DNA of 64,000 nucleotides from Streptomyces lincolnensis (GTDB lineage Bacteria > Actinomycetota > Actinomycetes > Streptomycetales > Streptomycetaceae): positions 6,014,001-6,078,000 of the forward strand of contig NZ_CP016438.1 of NCBI RefSeq assembly GCF_001685355.1. The letters are read 5' to 3'. Position numbers and translations under genes: made by a program. Position 1 is the stretch's first letter. Each line of letters begins with the position of its first letter. Positions 20,672-30,275 of this stretch are shown one piece after another. The notes under the pieces were generated by a model. That model had not been told where the DNA came from, made no database searches, and saw only the letters and a program-made list of their open reading frames with translations.

Positions 20672-21052
20672 ATGGCACGCGTTTCCGGTGTTGACATCCC
20701 GCGCGAAAAGCGCGTGGAGGTCGCCCTGACCTACGTGTTCGGCATCGGCCGGACCCTGTCCCAGCTGACGCTGGCCGAGACCGGCATCGACCCGAACACC
20801 CGCGTTCGCGACCTCTCCGAGGAGCAGCTCGTCGCGATTCGTGAGTACGTCGACAACAACATCAAGACCGAGGGTGACCTCCGTCGCGAGATCCAGGCCG
20901 ACATCCGCCGCAAGGTCGAGATCGGCTGCTACCAGGGTCTGCGCCACCGTCGTGGTCTGCCCGTCCGCGGTCAGCGCACCAGCACGAACGCCCGTACCCG
21001 CAAGGGTCCGCGTCGCGCCATCGCCGGTAAGAAGAAGCCGGGCAAGAAGTAG
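20672..21052 (+). CDS. rpsM: 30S ribosomal protein S13
   Basis: S13, 126 residues, starts [20 protein letters not shown] and has the helix-two-turn-helix region [20 protein letters not shown]. The basic C-terminal tail [15 protein letters not shown] contacts the P-site tRNA. It lies in the head of the 30S subunit beside S19. Confidence 0.98.
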   Translation: MARVSGVDIPREKRVEVALTYVFGIGRTLSQLTLAETGIDPNTRVRDLSEEQLVAIREYVDNNIKTEGDLRREIQADIRRKVEIGCYQGLRHRRGLPVRGQRTSTNARTRKGPRRAIAGKKKPGKK

Positions 21053-21121
21053 TCCTCAGCGGACAACGCTTCATCAGCGGTCTTCGCTGTAGGACCGACC
21101 ACCTCCCCGTAGGAGTTATAG

Positions 21122-21526
21122 ATGCCCCCCAAGGGTCGTCAGGGCGCTGCCAAGAAGGTGCGCCGCAAGGAAAAGAAGAACGTCGCTCACGGCCACGCGC
21201 ACATCAAGAGCACGTTCAACAACACGATCGTCTCGATCACGGACCCCTCGGGCAACGTGATCTCCTGGGCCTCCGCCGGCCACGTCGGCTTCAAGGGCTC
21301 GCGCAAGTCGACCCCCTTCGCCGCGCAGATGGCCGCCGAGTCGGCCGCCCGTCGCGCGCAGGAGCACGGCATGCGCAAGGTGGACGTGTTCGTCAAGGGC
21401 CCGGGTTCGGGTCGTGAGACCGCCATCCGTTCGCTTCAGGCGACCGGTCTTGAGGTCGGCTCCATCCAGGACGTCACCCCCACCCCGCACAACGGCTGCC
21501 GTCCGCCCAAGCGCCGCCGCGTCTGA
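21122..21526 (+). CDS. rpsK: 30S ribosomal protein S11
   Basis: S11 is 134 residues ([20 protein letters not shown]) and ends in the conserved [18 protein letters not shown]. It shapes the platform near the E site. The next gene is rpoA directly; rpsD, which sits between rpsK and rpoA in many bacteria, is absent here, as is normal in Streptomyces. Confidence 0.98.
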   Translation: MPPKGRQGAAKKVRRKEKKNVAHGHAHIKSTFNNTIVSITDPSGNVISWASAGHVGFKGSRKSTPFAAQMAAESAARRAQEHGMRKVDVFVKGPGSGRETAIRSLQATGLEVGSIQDVTPTPHNGCRPPKRRRV

Positions 21527-21553
21527 CGTACGGCTGCTTGGTCTGAGGTTTTC

Positions 21554-21585
21554 GGGCGGTACGGCTCTTACGGGCCGTATCGCCC
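21554..21585 (+). terminator. Hairpin between rpsK and rpoA
   Basis: GGGCGGTACGGC pairs with GCCGTATCGCCC (12 bp, one G-U pair). It starts 28 bases after rpsK. Without a U-tract it may be a partial terminator or a stability element that sets the ratio of S11 to RNA polymerase alpha. Confidence 0.6.
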
Positions 21586-21646
21586 GTACCCTTGTAACAC
21601 CATCAGGGCGTCAAATAGCGGGCGCCCCTGACTGAAGGAACGCACC

Positions 21647-22669
21647 ATGCTGATCGCTCAGCGTCCCTCGTTGACCGAAGAGGTCGTCGACGAATTCCGC
21701 TCCCGGTTCGTGATCGAGCCGCTGGAGCCGGGCTTCGGCTACACCCTCGGCAACTCCCTCCGCCGGACCCTCCTGTCCTCGATTCCCGGTGCGGCGGTCA
21801 CGTCGATCCGGATCGACGGCGTGCTGCACGAGTTCACCACCGTGCCGGGCGTCAAGGAGGACGTCACCGACCTGATCCTCAACATCAAGCAGCTGGTCGT
21901 CTCCTCGGAGCACGACGAGCCGGTCGTGATGTACCTGCGCAAGCAGGGCCCGGGTCTGGTCACCGCCGCCGACATCGCGCCCCCGGCCGGTGTCGAGGTG
22001 CACAACCCCGACCTCGTCCTCGCCACGCTCAACGGCAAGGGCAAGCTGGAGATGGAGCTCACGGTCGAGCGTGGCCGTGGTTACGTCTCCGCCGTGCAGA
22101 ACAAGCAGGTGGGCCAGGAGATCGGCCGTATCCCGGTCGACTCCATCTACTCGCCGGTTCTGAAGGTCACGTACAAGGTCGAGGCCACGCGTGTCGAGCA
22201 GCGCACCGACTTCGACAAGCTGATCGTCGACGTCGAGACCAAGCAGGCCATGCGTCCCCGTGACGCCATGGCGTCGGCCGGTAAGACCCTGGTCGAGCTG
22301 TTCGGTCTGGCGCGCGAGCTCAACATCGACGCCGAGGGCATCGACATGGGTCCGTCCCCGACGGACGCCGCCCTGGCCGCTGATCTCGCCCTGCCGATCG
22401 AGGAGCTCGAGCTCACCGTTCGGTCGTACAACTGCCTCAAGCGTGAGGGCATCCACTCCGTGGGTGAGCTCGTCGCCCGCTCCGAGGCCGACCTCCTCGA
22501 CATTCGCAACTTCGGTGCGAAGTCCATCGACGAGGTCAAGGCGAAGCTGGCCGGCATGGGCCTGGCCCTCAAGGACAGCCCGCCCGGATTCGACCCGACC
22601 GCCGCCGCCGACGCCTTCGGCGCCGACGACGACGCGGACGCGGGTTTCGTGGAGACCGAGCAGTACTGA
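21647..22669 (+). CDS. rpoA: RNA polymerase alpha subunit
   Basis: The 340-residue alpha subunit dimerises to begin RNA polymerase assembly. The N-terminal domain contains [20 protein letters not shown]. The flexible linker near residue 235 leads to the C-terminal domain with [20 protein letters not shown] and [16 protein letters not shown], which bind UP elements and activators. The acidic tail ([19 protein letters not shown]) is typical of actinomycetes. Confidence 0.98.
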   Translation: MLIAQRPSLTEEVVDEFRSRFVIEPLEPGFGYTLGNSLRRTLLSSIPGAAVTSIRIDGVLHEFTTVPGVKEDVTDLILNIKQLVVSSEHDEPVVMYLRKQGPGLVTAADIAPPAGVEVHNPDLVLATLNGKGKLEMELTVERGRGYVSAVQNKQVGQEIGRIPVDSIYSPVLKVTYKVEATRVEQRTDFDKLIVDVETKQAMRPRDAMASAGKTLVELFGLARELNIDAEGIDMGPSPTDAALAADLALPIEELELTVRSYNCLKREGIHSVGELVARSEADLLDIRNFGAKSIDEVKAKLAGMGLALKDSPPGFDPTAAADAFGADDDADAGFVETEQY

Positions 22670-22755
22670 TCGGTCGTTTGCCGGTGAGCATCCGCTCATC
22701 GGGTTCCTGACCCCGGTACCTGATACGGCCGGGGCAGACACACAGGAGAAGAACA

Positions 22756-23265
22756 ATGCCGAAGCCCACCAAGGGTGCCCGTATGGGCGGCAGTGCCGCG
22801 CACGAGAAGCTGCTTCTCGCGAACCTCGCGAAGTCGCTGTTCGAGCACGGCCGTATCACCACCACCGAGGCGAAGGCGCGCAAGCTGCGTCCGTACGCCG
22901 AGCGTCTGGTCACCAAGGCGAAGAAGGGCGACCTTCACAACCGCCGTCAGGTGCTCCAGGTGATCACGGACAAGAGCATCGTCCACACGCTCTTCACCGA
23001 GATCGGCCCGCGCTACGAGAACCGTCCCGGTGGCTACACCCGAATCACCAAGATCGGTAACCGTCGTGGCGACAACGCGCCCATGGCTGTCATCGAGCTG
23101 GTCGAGGCCCTGACGGTCGCCCAGGAGGCGACGGGTGAGGCCGAGGCCGCGACGAAGCGTGCCGCCAAGGACGCCGAGGCTGCTCCGGCTGCCGAGGAGA
23201 CCAAGGTGGACGTGACCAAGGCCGACGAGGCCGAGGACGCGGCTGAGGAGTCCAAGGACGCGTAA
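22756..23265 (+). CDS. rplQ: 50S ribosomal protein L17
   Basis: L17 begins [20 protein letters not shown] and has the conserved [18 protein letters not shown]. Its 169 residues exceed the E. coli length because of an Ala/Glu/Lys-rich tail after about residue 122, as in other Streptomyces. It closes the ribosomal gene block. An ACAGGAGAAG ribosome site precedes it. Confidence 0.97.
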   Translation: MPKPTKGARMGGSAAHEKLLLANLAKSLFEHGRITTTEAKARKLRPYAERLVTKAKKGDLHNRRQVLQVITDKSIVHTLFTEIGPRYENRPGGYTRITKIGNRRGDNAPMAVIELVEALTVAQEATGEAEAATKRAAKDAEAAPAAEETKVDVTKADEAEDAAEESKDA

Positions 23266-23290
23266 GCGTCTGCCGGGTTCTGTTTGTTTG

Positions 23291-23348
23291 GCGGCTGCGG
23301 CTTTGTCGTGGCTTGTCGCGCAGTTCCCCGCGCCCCTTACGGGGCGCT
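23291..23348 (+). repeat. Dispersed intergenic repeat, copy 1
   Basis: GCGGCTGCGGC, then TCGCGCAGTTCCCCGCGCCC and CTTACGGGGCGC. The core TCGCGCAGTTCCYCGCGCCC reappears near 29271. From general knowledge, sequences of this form are scattered many times through Streptomyces intergenic DNA. The end GCGCCCCTTACGGGGCGC is itself a hairpin. Confidence 0.75.
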
Positions 23349-23349
23349 C

Positions 23350-23387
23350 AGCGGGTCCGTTCCTTTTCAAGGGGCGGGCCCGCTTTC
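23350..23387 (+). terminator. Terminator after rplQ
   Basis: AGCGGGTCCG pairs with CGGGCCCGCT (one G-U pair) around a loop of about 15 bases and is followed by TTT. It stands 85 bases after rplQ and just before truA, and should end the ribosomal transcript. Confidence 0.7.
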
Positions 23388-23409
23388 GTGTTCCTGAGAG
23401 GATTTCTGT

Positions 23410-24267
23410 GTGAGTGACGAAGTGCAGGCCGGGTTCGTGCGGGTGCGGTTGGATCTGTCGTACGACGGGACCGAGTTCTCCGGGTGGGCCAAGCAGGCCG
23501 GGGGGCGGCGGACTGTCCAGGGGGAGATCGAGGACGCTCTGCGGACGGTCACGCGGTCCGGGGGTGTCACCTACGAGCTGACCGTGGCGGGGCGTACGGA
23601 TGCCGGCGTGCACGCGCGGGGGCAGGTGGCGCATGTGGATCTGCCGGAGCCGGTGTGGCGTGAGCACCACGAGAAGCTGCTGAAGCGGCTCGCGGGGCGG
23701 CTTCCCAAGGATGTTCGGGTGTGGGCGCTCAGAGAGGCGCCCAGCGGCTTCAACGCCCGCTTCTCGGCCGTCTGGCGGCGGTACGCGTACCGCGTCACCG
23801 ACAACCCCGGCGGGGTCGACCCGCTGCTGCGCAACCACGTCCTGTGGCACGACTGGCCGCTCGACGTGGACGCCATGAACGAGGCCGCCCAGGGGCTGCT
23901 GGGGGAGCACGACTTCGCCGCCTACTGCAAGCGGCGGGAGGGGGCGACCACGATCCGCACGCTCCAGCAACTCAGCCTGGACAAGGGCGCCGACGGGATC
24001 ATCACCGCCACCGTGCGCGCCGACGCCTTCTGCCACAACATGGTGCGCTCGCTCATCGGGGCGCTGCTGTTCGTGGGGGACGGGCACCGGGGGGCCGACT
24101 GGCCCGCGAAGGTGCTGGCGGCGGGCGTCCGGGACTCCGCCGTGCACGTCGTACGGCCGCACGGGCTGACGCTGGAGGAAGTCGGGTACCCCGCCGACGA
24201 GTTGCTGGCCGCGCGGAACAAGGAGGCGCGGAACAAGCGGACGCTGCCCGGGACCGGCTGCTGCTGA
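23410..24267 (+). CDS. truA: tRNA pseudouridine(38-40) synthase
   Basis: TruA converts uridines 38-40 of the anticodon stem to pseudouridine. The 285-residue protein has [16 protein letters not shown] and the catalytic-aspartate motif [12 protein letters not shown]. The downstream [16 protein letters not shown] and [14 protein letters not shown] segments are also typical. The start is GTG 23410; GTG 23408 is out of frame. truA often follows rplQ. It converges with the next gene, with about 19 bases between the stops. Confidence 0.95.
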   Translation: MSDEVQAGFVRVRLDLSYDGTEFSGWAKQAGGRRTVQGEIEDALRTVTRSGGVTYELTVAGRTDAGVHARGQVAHVDLPEPVWREHHEKLLKRLAGRLPKDVRVWALREAPSGFNARFSAVWRRYAYRVTDNPGGVDPLLRNHVLWHDWPLDVDAMNEAAQGLLGEHDFAAYCKRREGATTIRTLQQLSLDKGADGIITATVRADAFCHNMVRSLIGALLFVGDGHRGADWPAKVLAAGVRDSAVHVVRPHGLTLEEVGYPADELLAARNKEARNKRTLPGTGCC

Positions 24268-24286
24268 GCCGGCCCCGGTGCGGGTG

Positions 24287-25171
24287 CTATCCGGCGTTCG
24301 CGGCCGCCGACGCCTGGGCCTCGCCGCGGCGACGGATCTGGTTGAACGCGTACTCCGCCAGGCCGTCGCCGGCCGTGAAGACGGCGGTGTTCTTGTCCGT
24401 CACGTCCTTGCCGTCGGTGAAGCCGGTGACGGTGAAATAGGCGTAGCGGCCGTAGGAGTTGGCGGTCGTGTAGCAGATGGCGGAGTTGCAGAAGGCGCCC
24501 ACGCCCTTGCCGGACAGGGAGGCGATGACGCTCTTCTTGTCCCACTGGCTCTTGGCCTTCGTCGCCTGCGCCGCGGTGTCGAAGAGCGCGACGCCGACCG
24601 TCCCCGCGATGTTCTTCTCGGCGTACGTGACGCGCATCAGGCGAGTGCAGTCGTTGGCACCGAGGATCTTGGGGAGGGTGCCCTTGGTGGCCGAGCCGCA
24701 GTTCGTGGTGTCGGCCGACGCGCCCTTCTTGTAGGCGGTCGAGCCCAGGGCGAGCTGGGTGTTCGGGAAGAGGATCGCCGGGCCGATCGGCGCCTTGTCC
24801 TTGTTCTTGCTGGAGACGAAGTCCTTCGGGTCCAGCGGGGGCGGGGCACTGGTCGGCGCGAAGGACGGGGCGGCGGTGCCCGAGGCGCTCGGGATGCCGC
24901 CGGCGGGCAGCGAGGACGGCTTCTCGGACCCCTTGCTGCCGTTCGCGGAGACCACGGCCATCGCCACGGCCGAACCGATCGCGATCGTGGCGAGCGCGCC
25001 ACCACCGATGAACAGCAGACGGCGCCGTTTGTTGCGGGTCTCGGACGCTTCGGCGAGCGCGGCCCAGTCCGGCGTCCCGTCGTCGCCGCTGCTGCCCCAC
25101 GGCTGCTGCTGGGAATGCGGTTTCCAGGGATCCCACTGGGACTGGGGTCCCTGCTGCTGCCCGTAGCTCAT
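24287..25171 (-). CDS. Single-pass membrane protein with extracellular domain, unknown function
   Basis: About 294 residues from ATG 25171. The N-terminus is Gln/Trp/Pro-rich and cytoplasmic (MSYGQQQGPQSQWDPWKPHS). An RRRLLFIGGGALATIAIGSA membrane segment follows near residue 50, then a Ser/Pro/Ala linker and a globular extracytoplasmic domain of about 190 residues with several cysteines (TNCGSATKG, NDCTRLMR, FCNSAICY). I do not recognise the family, though the layout is common among Streptomyces exported proteins. TAAGAT lies exactly seven bases before the ATG, so the mRNA is probably leaderless. It is convergent with truA and divergent from the glycosyltransferase. Confidence 0.8.
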   Translation of the reverse strand: MSYGQQQGPQSQWDPWKPHSQQQPWGSSGDDGTPDWAALAEASETRNKRRRLLFIGGGALATIAIGSAVAMAVVSANGSKGSEKPSSLPAGGIPSASGTAAPSFAPTSAPPPLDPKDFVSSKNKDKAPIGPAILFPNTQLALGSTAYKKGASADTTNCGSATKGTLPKILGANDCTRLMRVTYAEKNIAGTVGVALFDTAAQATKAKSQWDKKSVIASLSGKGVGAFCNSAICYTTANSYGRYAYFTVTGFTDGKDVTDKNTAVFTAGDGLAEYAFNQIRRRGEAQASAAANAG

Positions 25172-25244
25172 GGGCCGCATCTTAGAGGGCCGAGCGGTGT
25201 GCCGGTCCGTCCCAAGAAGCTCTGCGACCCCTACCGTTCGGTCG

Positions 25245-26426
25245 ATGAGCGAGCGCAAAAGCGACATCTCCGGGTGGTTGGTGCGAAGGGCGAGCGGGCA
25301 TCTGTGGGTGGCGCTGGCGGCCGTGCTGGGGGCGACGGCGGCGCGCACGGCACGGCTGACCTCGGACGGGGGCATGGACAACGCGATCGTCGTGCGGGCG
25401 GCGCGGACCTGGCTGGCCGGGGGATCGCCGTATGACGATCCGCACTTCCTCTATCTTCCGGGCGCGGTGCTCGCGGCGGTCCCGCAGGCCCTGCTGCCGG
25501 AGCTCGCGCTGCGGGTGGCGGTGCCGGTCGTGGTGACCGGCTGTCTGGCCGGCGGCTGGGCGTGCGCGCTGCGGCTGTACGGCGTTCCGCTGCGCAGCCG
25601 CTTCGCCGTGCTGGGGCTGGCCGCGCTCGCTGTGGGCTTCGCGCCCTTCGGGCATCTGGTGCGGCTGGGGAACTGGACGGCGACGGCGGCCCTGGCGCTG
25701 CCGCTGGCCCTGCTGCTGACGGGACGGGGGCGGTGGGTCGGCGCCGGGGCCGTGATCGGTGCCGCGATCGCGCTCAAGCCGCTGCTCGCCCCCATGGCGC
25801 TGCTGTTCCTCTTCGCACGGCAGTGGCGGGGGCTGGCCGTCCTGGTCCTGCTCCCGGCGCTGGTCTCCGCCGCGGCCGCGCTGCTGCTGCCCGACCCGGC
25901 GGGCTTCTTCACCCGGACCCTGCCGTTCCTGCTGCACGGCGACGACAGTTTCGTACGGCTGTATGAGGCCTCTCCGGCGGCGGTGCTGCCGCGGCTGGGG
26001 GTGGATCCGTCGGCGGCCGGGCTGCTGGCGGTGGTGGCGGCCGGGGCCGGGGTGCTCTGTGCGTATCTGCGCTGGCGCCGGGACGACGCCGGGCCGCTGC
26101 GGACGGCCGAGACGGCGGCGACCGTGATGCTCTCGGCGTTCCTGGTCTCCCGGCCGTCGTACGACCACTATCTGCTGGTCGTCGTGCCGCTGCTGCTCGC
26201 CGGGCTGCCCCGCGCCGGGTCGGTGGCCCGGACCCCGTGGTTCTGGCTGGCCCTGGTGCCACAGGTTCCGGGGCTGACCTGGCCTTATCTGGAGACGCTC
26301 CAGCGGCGGGCCTTCAAGGACGCCTTCACGCTGTGTGTGCTGGCTCTCACGGTCGTGCGGCACGGCCGGGAACGGCGCCGGATGCCCGTAGAATCGGTGG
26401 AGCCGACGGCAGTGACCTCGTTTTGA
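25245..26426 (+). CDS. Glycosyltransferase 87 family (polyprenol-linked mannosyltransferase-like) membrane protein
   Basis: A 393-residue polytopic protein with roughly ten membrane helices. Features of the GT87/DUF2029 family are a short N-terminal cytoplasmic stretch, the first extracellular loop with DGGMDNAIVVRAARTWLAGG, then SPYDDPHFLYLPG, a GNWTATAALALPLALLLTG segment and a later SRPSYDHYLLVVVPLLLAGL. Such enzymes move mannose from polyprenol phosphate in actinobacterial glycolipid synthesis. I start at ATG 25245 because TACCGT lies exactly seven bases upstream (leaderless pattern). The substrate is unknown. The rplM promoter overlaps its stop codon. Confidence 0.78.
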   Translation: MSERKSDISGWLVRRASGHLWVALAAVLGATAARTARLTSDGGMDNAIVVRAARTWLAGGSPYDDPHFLYLPGAVLAAVPQALLPELALRVAVPVVVTGCLAGGWACALRLYGVPLRSRFAVLGLAALAVGFAPFGHLVRLGNWTATAALALPLALLLTGRGRWVGAGAVIGAAIALKPLLAPMALLFLFARQWRGLAVLVLLPALVSAAAALLLPDPAGFFTRTLPFLLHGDDSFVRLYEASPAAVLPRLGVDPSAAGLLAVVAAGAGVLCAYLRWRRDDAGPLRTAETAATVMLSAFLVSRPSYDHYLLVVVPLLLAGLPRAGSVARTPWFWLALVPQVPGLTWPYLETLQRRAFKDAFTLCVLALTVVRHGRERRRMPVESVEPTAVTSF

Positions 26427-26452
26427 CCCATCCGGGGGCATCCCGGTATCCT
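26423..26452 (+). promoter_or_regulatory. rplM-rpsI promoter
   Basis: TTGACC (26423-26428), an 18-base spacer and TATCCT (26447-26452) form one of the best promoter matches in the window. The -35 box overlaps the TGA of the preceding gene. The leader to rplM is about 175 bases and could hold an L13-type autoregulatory structure, which I cannot confirm. Confidence 0.7.
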
Positions 26453-26632
26453 GCTTGTTCGTTGTGTATTGGCTCGCTCGTTCTCACGCGAGAGGCCTTT
26501 ACCTAGGTTCCCTGGAGCAGTTACCAGTGGGCGGCATACGGGCAGCGTTCCCGGCATTGTCGTCCCCAGCTGCACGATCGCTTCAGTGATGCCATGTGTC
26601 AGCACCCATCCACTGAAGAAGAAGGCTGCGAA

Positions 26633-27076
26633 GTGCGTACGTACAGCCCCAAGCCCGGCGATGTGACTCGCCAGTGGCACGTCATTGACGCTCAGGACAT
26701 CGTCCTGGGCCGTCTGGCTACCACTGCCGCGAACCTCCTCCGTGGCAAGCACAAGCCGACCTATGCCCCGCACATGGACATGGGCGACTTCGTCATCATC
26801 ATCAACGCCGACAAGGTTCACCTGTCCGGCAACAAGAAGACCCAGAAGCTGGCGTACCGCCACTCCGGTTACCCGGGTGGTCTGCGCTCCGTCCGCTACG
26901 ACGAGCTGCTGGCGAAGAATCCCGAGAAGGCCGTCGAGAAGGCCATCAAGGGCATGATCCCCAAGAACAGCCTGGGCCGTCAGATGATCTCCAAGCTGAA
27001 GATCTACTCGGGCGACCAGCACCCGCACGCTGCCCAGCAGCCGGTGCCGTTCGAGATCACCCAGGTCGCGCAGTAA
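26633..27076 (+). CDS. rplM: 50S ribosomal protein L13
   Basis: I start L13 at GTG 26633 ([20 protein letters not shown], 147 residues) because GAAGAAGAAGG precedes it and the family starts here; an ATG 13 codons upstream is less likely. Conserved parts include [19 protein letters not shown] and the end [14 protein letters not shown]13 is an early 50S assembly protein. It is transcribed with rpsI, 42 bases downstream. Confidence 0.97.
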   Translation: MRTYSPKPGDVTRQWHVIDAQDIVLGRLATTAANLLRGKHKPTYAPHMDMGDFVIIINADKVHLSGNKKTQKLAYRHSGYPGGLRSVRYDELLAKNPEKAVEKAIKGMIPKNSLGRQMISKLKIYSGDQHPHAAQQPVPFEITQVAQ

Positions 27077-27118
27077 GTCCGGCCACCCCCTAAGACCGAA
27101 CAGAATCTGAGGAGAATC

Positions 27119-27646
27119 GTGGCCGAGACCACCACCGAGCAGCCGGTCGAAGAGACCGAGACCGAGCTCGTCGACATCGACAGCTACACCACCGAGTCCG
27201 AGGTCCCCGTCGAGGGTGAGTACACCTCGGAGTCGATGGCGTCCCGCTTCGGCGACCCGCAGCCGGCCGCCGGCCTGGGCCGTCGCAAGAACGCCATCGC
27301 CCGCGTCCGGATCGTCCCGGGCACCGGCAAGTGGAAGATCAACGGTCGCACCCTTGAGGACTACTTCCCGAACAAGGTGCACCAGCAGGAAGTCAACGAG
27401 CCCTTCAAGGTGCTCGAGCTCGAAGGCCGTTACGACGTCATCGCCCGCATCGCCGGTGGCGGTGTCTCCGGCCAGGCCGGTGCGCTCCGTCTCGGTGTCG
27501 CCCGCGCGCTGAACGAGGCCGACGTCGACAACAACCGCGGCGCGCTCAAGAAGGCCGGCTTCCTCCGCCGCGACGACCGTGCGGTCGAGCGCAAGAAGGC
27601 CGGTCTCAAGAAGGCCCGCAAGGCCCCGCAGTACAGCAAGCGCTAG
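27119..27646 (+). CDS. rpsI: 30S ribosomal protein S9
   Basis: S9 starts at GTG 27119 after GAGGAGAA. The 175-residue protein has an acidic N-terminal extension of about 45 residues (for example [19 protein letters not shown]), then the core [20 protein letters not shown] and the end [12 protein letters not shown], whose last residues touch the P-site tRNA. The acidic extension is normal in Streptomyces. Confidence 0.97.
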   Translation: MAETTTEQPVEETETELVDIDSYTTESEVPVEGEYTSESMASRFGDPQPAAGLGRRKNAIARVRIVPGTGKWKINGRTLEDYFPNKVHQQEVNEPFKVLELEGRYDVIARIAGGGVSGQAGALRLGVARALNEADVDNNRGALKKAGFLRRDDRAVERKKAGLKKARKAPQYSKR

Positions 27647-27687
27647 GCTTCGCTGCCTGCTTCGTACTTGCCGTACGCAGTACGTTC

Positions 27688-27731
27688 GAACGCCCCGGCG
27701 GCACGCCACAGTGCTGTCGGGGCGTTCGTTT
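27688..27731 (+). terminator. Terminator after rpsI
   Basis: GAACGCCCCG pairs with CGGGGCGTTC around a 20-base GC-rich loop that can fold further, and is followed by GTTT. It ends the rplM-rpsI transcript before glmM. Confidence 0.8.
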
Positions 27732-27841
27732 ATCCCCGTTGGGGGCGTATAACGGCACAAGACGTTCAAGGGCTTGTGTGATCGGATGGCCGCTATCCGC
27801 GTTAGGCGCCTTACTGAACTGACGCTTTCTCAGGAGGACAA

Positions 27842-29200
27842 GTGGGACGACTCTTCGGCACGGACGGTGTGCGCGGTGTCGCCAACGCGGATCTGACGGC
27901 TGAGATGGCACTCGGCCTCTCCGTCGCCGCGGCGCACGTGCTCGCCGAGGCGGGCACCTTCGAGGGCCACCGGCCGACCGCCGTGGTCGGACGGGACCCG
28001 CGCGCGTCCGGGGAGTTCCTGGAAGCAGCCGTGGTCGCCGGCCTCGCCAGCGCCGGAGTCGACGTCCTGCGCGTGGGTGTGCTGCCCACACCCGCGGTGG
28101 CCTTCCTGACGGCGGAACTCGGTGCCGACCTCGGCGTCGTCCTCTCCGCCAGCCACAACGCCATGCCCGACAACGGCATCAAGTTCCTCTCCCGCGGCGG
28201 GCACAAGCTCGACGACGAGCTGGAGGAGCGGATCGAGTCGGTCTACGAGGAGCACCGCACCGGCGCGCCCTGGGACCGGCCGACCGGCGCGGGCGTCGGA
28301 CGGGTCCGTGACTACGAGGAGGGCGTCGAGCGGTACGTCACCCATCTCGTCGGGGTGCTTCCCAACCGGCTCGACGGGCTGAAGATCGTCCTGGACGAGG
28401 CGCACGGCGCCGCCGCCGAGGTGTCGCCGGAGGCGTTCTCGCGGGCCGGGGCCGAGGTCGTCACGATCGGTGCCGAGCCGAACGGGCTCAACATCAACGA
28501 CGGGTGCGGGTCGACCCACCTCGACCTGCTGAAGGCCGCGGTCGTCGAGCACGGCGCGCACCTCGGTATCGCGCACGACGGGGACGCGGACCGGTGCCTG
28601 GCCGTCGACCACACCGGTGCGGAGATCGACGGCGACCAGATCATGGCCGTGCTCGCGCTGGCGATGCGGGACCGGGGGGTGCTGCGGGAGCGGACCGTGG
28701 TCGCGACCGTGATGTCCAACCTCGGGTTCAAACTCGCCCTGGAGCGTGAGGGACTGAAGCTGATCCAGACGGCGGTCGGGGACCGGTACGTCCTGGAGGA
28801 GATGAAGGAGCACGGGTACTCCCTGGGCGGGGAGCAGTCCGGGCACGTCATCATTCTCGACCACGCGACCACCGGCGACGGGACGCTGACCGGGCTGCTG
28901 CTGGCCGCCCGGGTCGCTCAGAGCGGGCGGTCGCTGCGGGATCTGGCCTCCGTGATGGAGCGGCTGCCGCAGGTGCTGATCAATGTGCCGGATGTGGATC
29001 GGGCGCGGGTGCGTACGTCCGCGGAGCTGGCCACGGCCGTCGCCGACGCGGAGCGGGAACTCGGGGAGACGGGGCGGGTGTTGCTTCGGCCTTCCGGGAC
29101 CGAGCCGTTGGTGCGGGTGATGGTCGAGGCGGCGGATATCGACCAGGCTCGGTCTGTGGCGGGGCGGTTGGCTGATGTGGTGAAGTCGGCGCTGGGGTAG
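27842..29200 (+). CDS. glmM: Phosphoglucosamine mutase
   Basis: GlmM turns glucosamine-6-phosphate into glucosamine-1-phosphate for UDP-GlcNAc and peptidoglycan. The 452-residue enzyme starts at GTG 27842 after CAGGAGGAC. The active serine is in [11 protein letters not shown] (Ser near 104), the metal loop is DGDADRC, the sugar-binding loop GGEQSGH, and the phosphate loop [12 protein letters not shown]. It acts just after glmS, which lies about 2.3 kb downstream in the same region. Confidence 0.97.
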   Translation: MGRLFGTDGVRGVANADLTAEMALGLSVAAAHVLAEAGTFEGHRPTAVVGRDPRASGEFLEAAVVAGLASAGVDVLRVGVLPTPAVAFLTAELGADLGVVLSASHNAMPDNGIKFLSRGGHKLDDELEERIESVYEEHRTGAPWDRPTGAGVGRVRDYEEGVERYVTHLVGVLPNRLDGLKIVLDEAHGAAAEVSPEAFSRAGAEVVTIGAEPNGLNINDGCGSTHLDLLKAAVVEHGAHLGIAHDGDADRCLAVDHTGAEIDGDQIMAVLALAMRDRGVLRERTVVATVMSNLGFKLALEREGLKLIQTAVGDRYVLEEMKEHGYSLGGEQSGHVIILDHATTGDGTLTGLLLAARVAQSGRSLRDLASVMERLPQVLINVPDVDRARVRTSAELATAVADAERELGETGRVLLRPSGTEPLVRVMVEAADIDQARSVAGRLADVVKSALG

Positions 29201-29247
29201 TTGGGGGTTCGGTCTTTCGGGTTCGGGGTGGGGGGTTCTGTGCGTTG

Positions 29248-29300
29248 CGGGCTGCGGGTGTGTTGTGGCTGGTCGCGCAGTTCCTCGCGCCCCTAGCGGC
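29248..29300 (+). repeat. Dispersed intergenic repeat, copy 2
   Basis: GCGGGCTGCGGGTGTGTTG, then TGGCTGGTCGCGCAG and TTCCTCGCGCCCCTAGCGG, the same core as at 23291. Its final CCCTAG runs into the 3' end of the minus-strand DUF389 gene and supplies that gene's TAG stop (29293-29295). The two copies differ outside the core. Confidence 0.72.
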
Positions 29301-30234
29301 GTTCCGGTCGTCGGGAGTGCTGCGTTGACCAGAGCCACTTCTGGAGTGCCAGAGTGAGGGTGCCCGCCAGGATGATGCCGAGCAGGTTCAGCAGGAGTTG
29401 TTCTGTTGAGCGCCAGGCCTGGTTGGTGTCGCTGTAGATCATGGCTACGGCGGCGTTGGCGGCGGCGGGGACCGTGGTGACCGAGATGGCGACGCCCACC
29501 AGGGCACCGGACTTGGCCGAGGTCAGGGAGAGTGTGCCGGCGGCTCCGGCGAGGACGGCGACGACGAACGAGAACCAGTCCGGCGCGTAGATGAAGCCGG
29601 TGTTGGGGCGGTCGGCCTCCAGGCGGGCCTCGGTGAACAGGCCGACGGCGTCCATGAAGAGGCTGAAGCCGACCGTCACCAGCATCGCCACCGCGAAGCC
29701 CACCAGCAGGGCGATCAGTGAGCGCAGGGCCAGGCGCGGGGCCCGCTGGACCATGGCCGTGCAGATACCGGCCAGGGGGCCGAACTCCGGGCCGACCGCC
29801 ATCGCGCCGACGATGAGGATCGCGTTGTCGAGGACGACACCGCAGGCCGCGATCATCGTCGCCAGCGTGATGAACGCGATGTAGGTGACGGAGAGGGTCG
29901 ACTCCTCGTGGGTCGCCTCCGTCAGGTGCTCCCACAGGACCGCGTCCGCGCCCTCCCCGGGGGCGTCGTCCTCGGCCTTGACGGCCCGCTTGGACAGCGA
30001 CAGGTCGATGTTCTCCACGGCGATGGAGCCGCAGTCCTCAAGCCCCAACTCCTGGAGCCCGGTGAGGAGTTCGTCGCCCGCTTCCCGGGCCACGTCGCAC
30101 ATCACCACGTCCCCGGCCGGGTCGCGGGCGGCGTCCGCCAGTACGACGAGGTGGGTGGTGCCGATCGTGTTCTCGATCAGATGGACCACGGCGTCGGTCT
30201 TGTCGGCCGGGGTGATCAGGCGGAGGTGCAGCAT
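29293..30234 (-). CDS. DUF389 family membrane protein
   Basis: The 313-residue protein has a soluble N-terminal ferredoxin-like part (MLHLRLITPADKTDAVVHLI) and then about six membrane helices, beginning STLSVTYIAFITLATMIAAC and including IAISVTTVPAAANAAVAMIY. This is the DUF389 (TIGR00341-type) family, function unproved. A TTAGAT box six bases before the ATG suggests a leaderless mRNA. Its stop codon comes from a dispersed intergenic repeat. It is convergent with glmM and 41 bases downstream of coaA in the same direction. Confidence 0.85.
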   Translation of the reverse strand: MLHLRLITPADKTDAVVHLIENTIGTTHLVVLADAARDPAGDVVMCDVAREAGDELLTGLQELGLEDCGSIAVENIDLSLSKRAVKAEDDAPGEGADAVLWEHLTEATHEESTLSVTYIAFITLATMIAACGVVLDNAILIVGAMAVGPEFGPLAGICTAMVQRAPRLALRSLIALLVGFAVAMLVTVGFSLFMDAVGLFTEARLEADRPNTGFIYAPDWFSFVVAVLAGAAGTLSLTSAKSGALVGVAISVTTVPAAANAAVAMIYSDTNQAWRSTEQLLLNLLGIILAGTLTLALQKWLWSTQHSRRPERR

Positions 30235-30275
30235 GCGCCTATCTAACAGGCCCGGACCGGGCCCGTGTCACGCGG

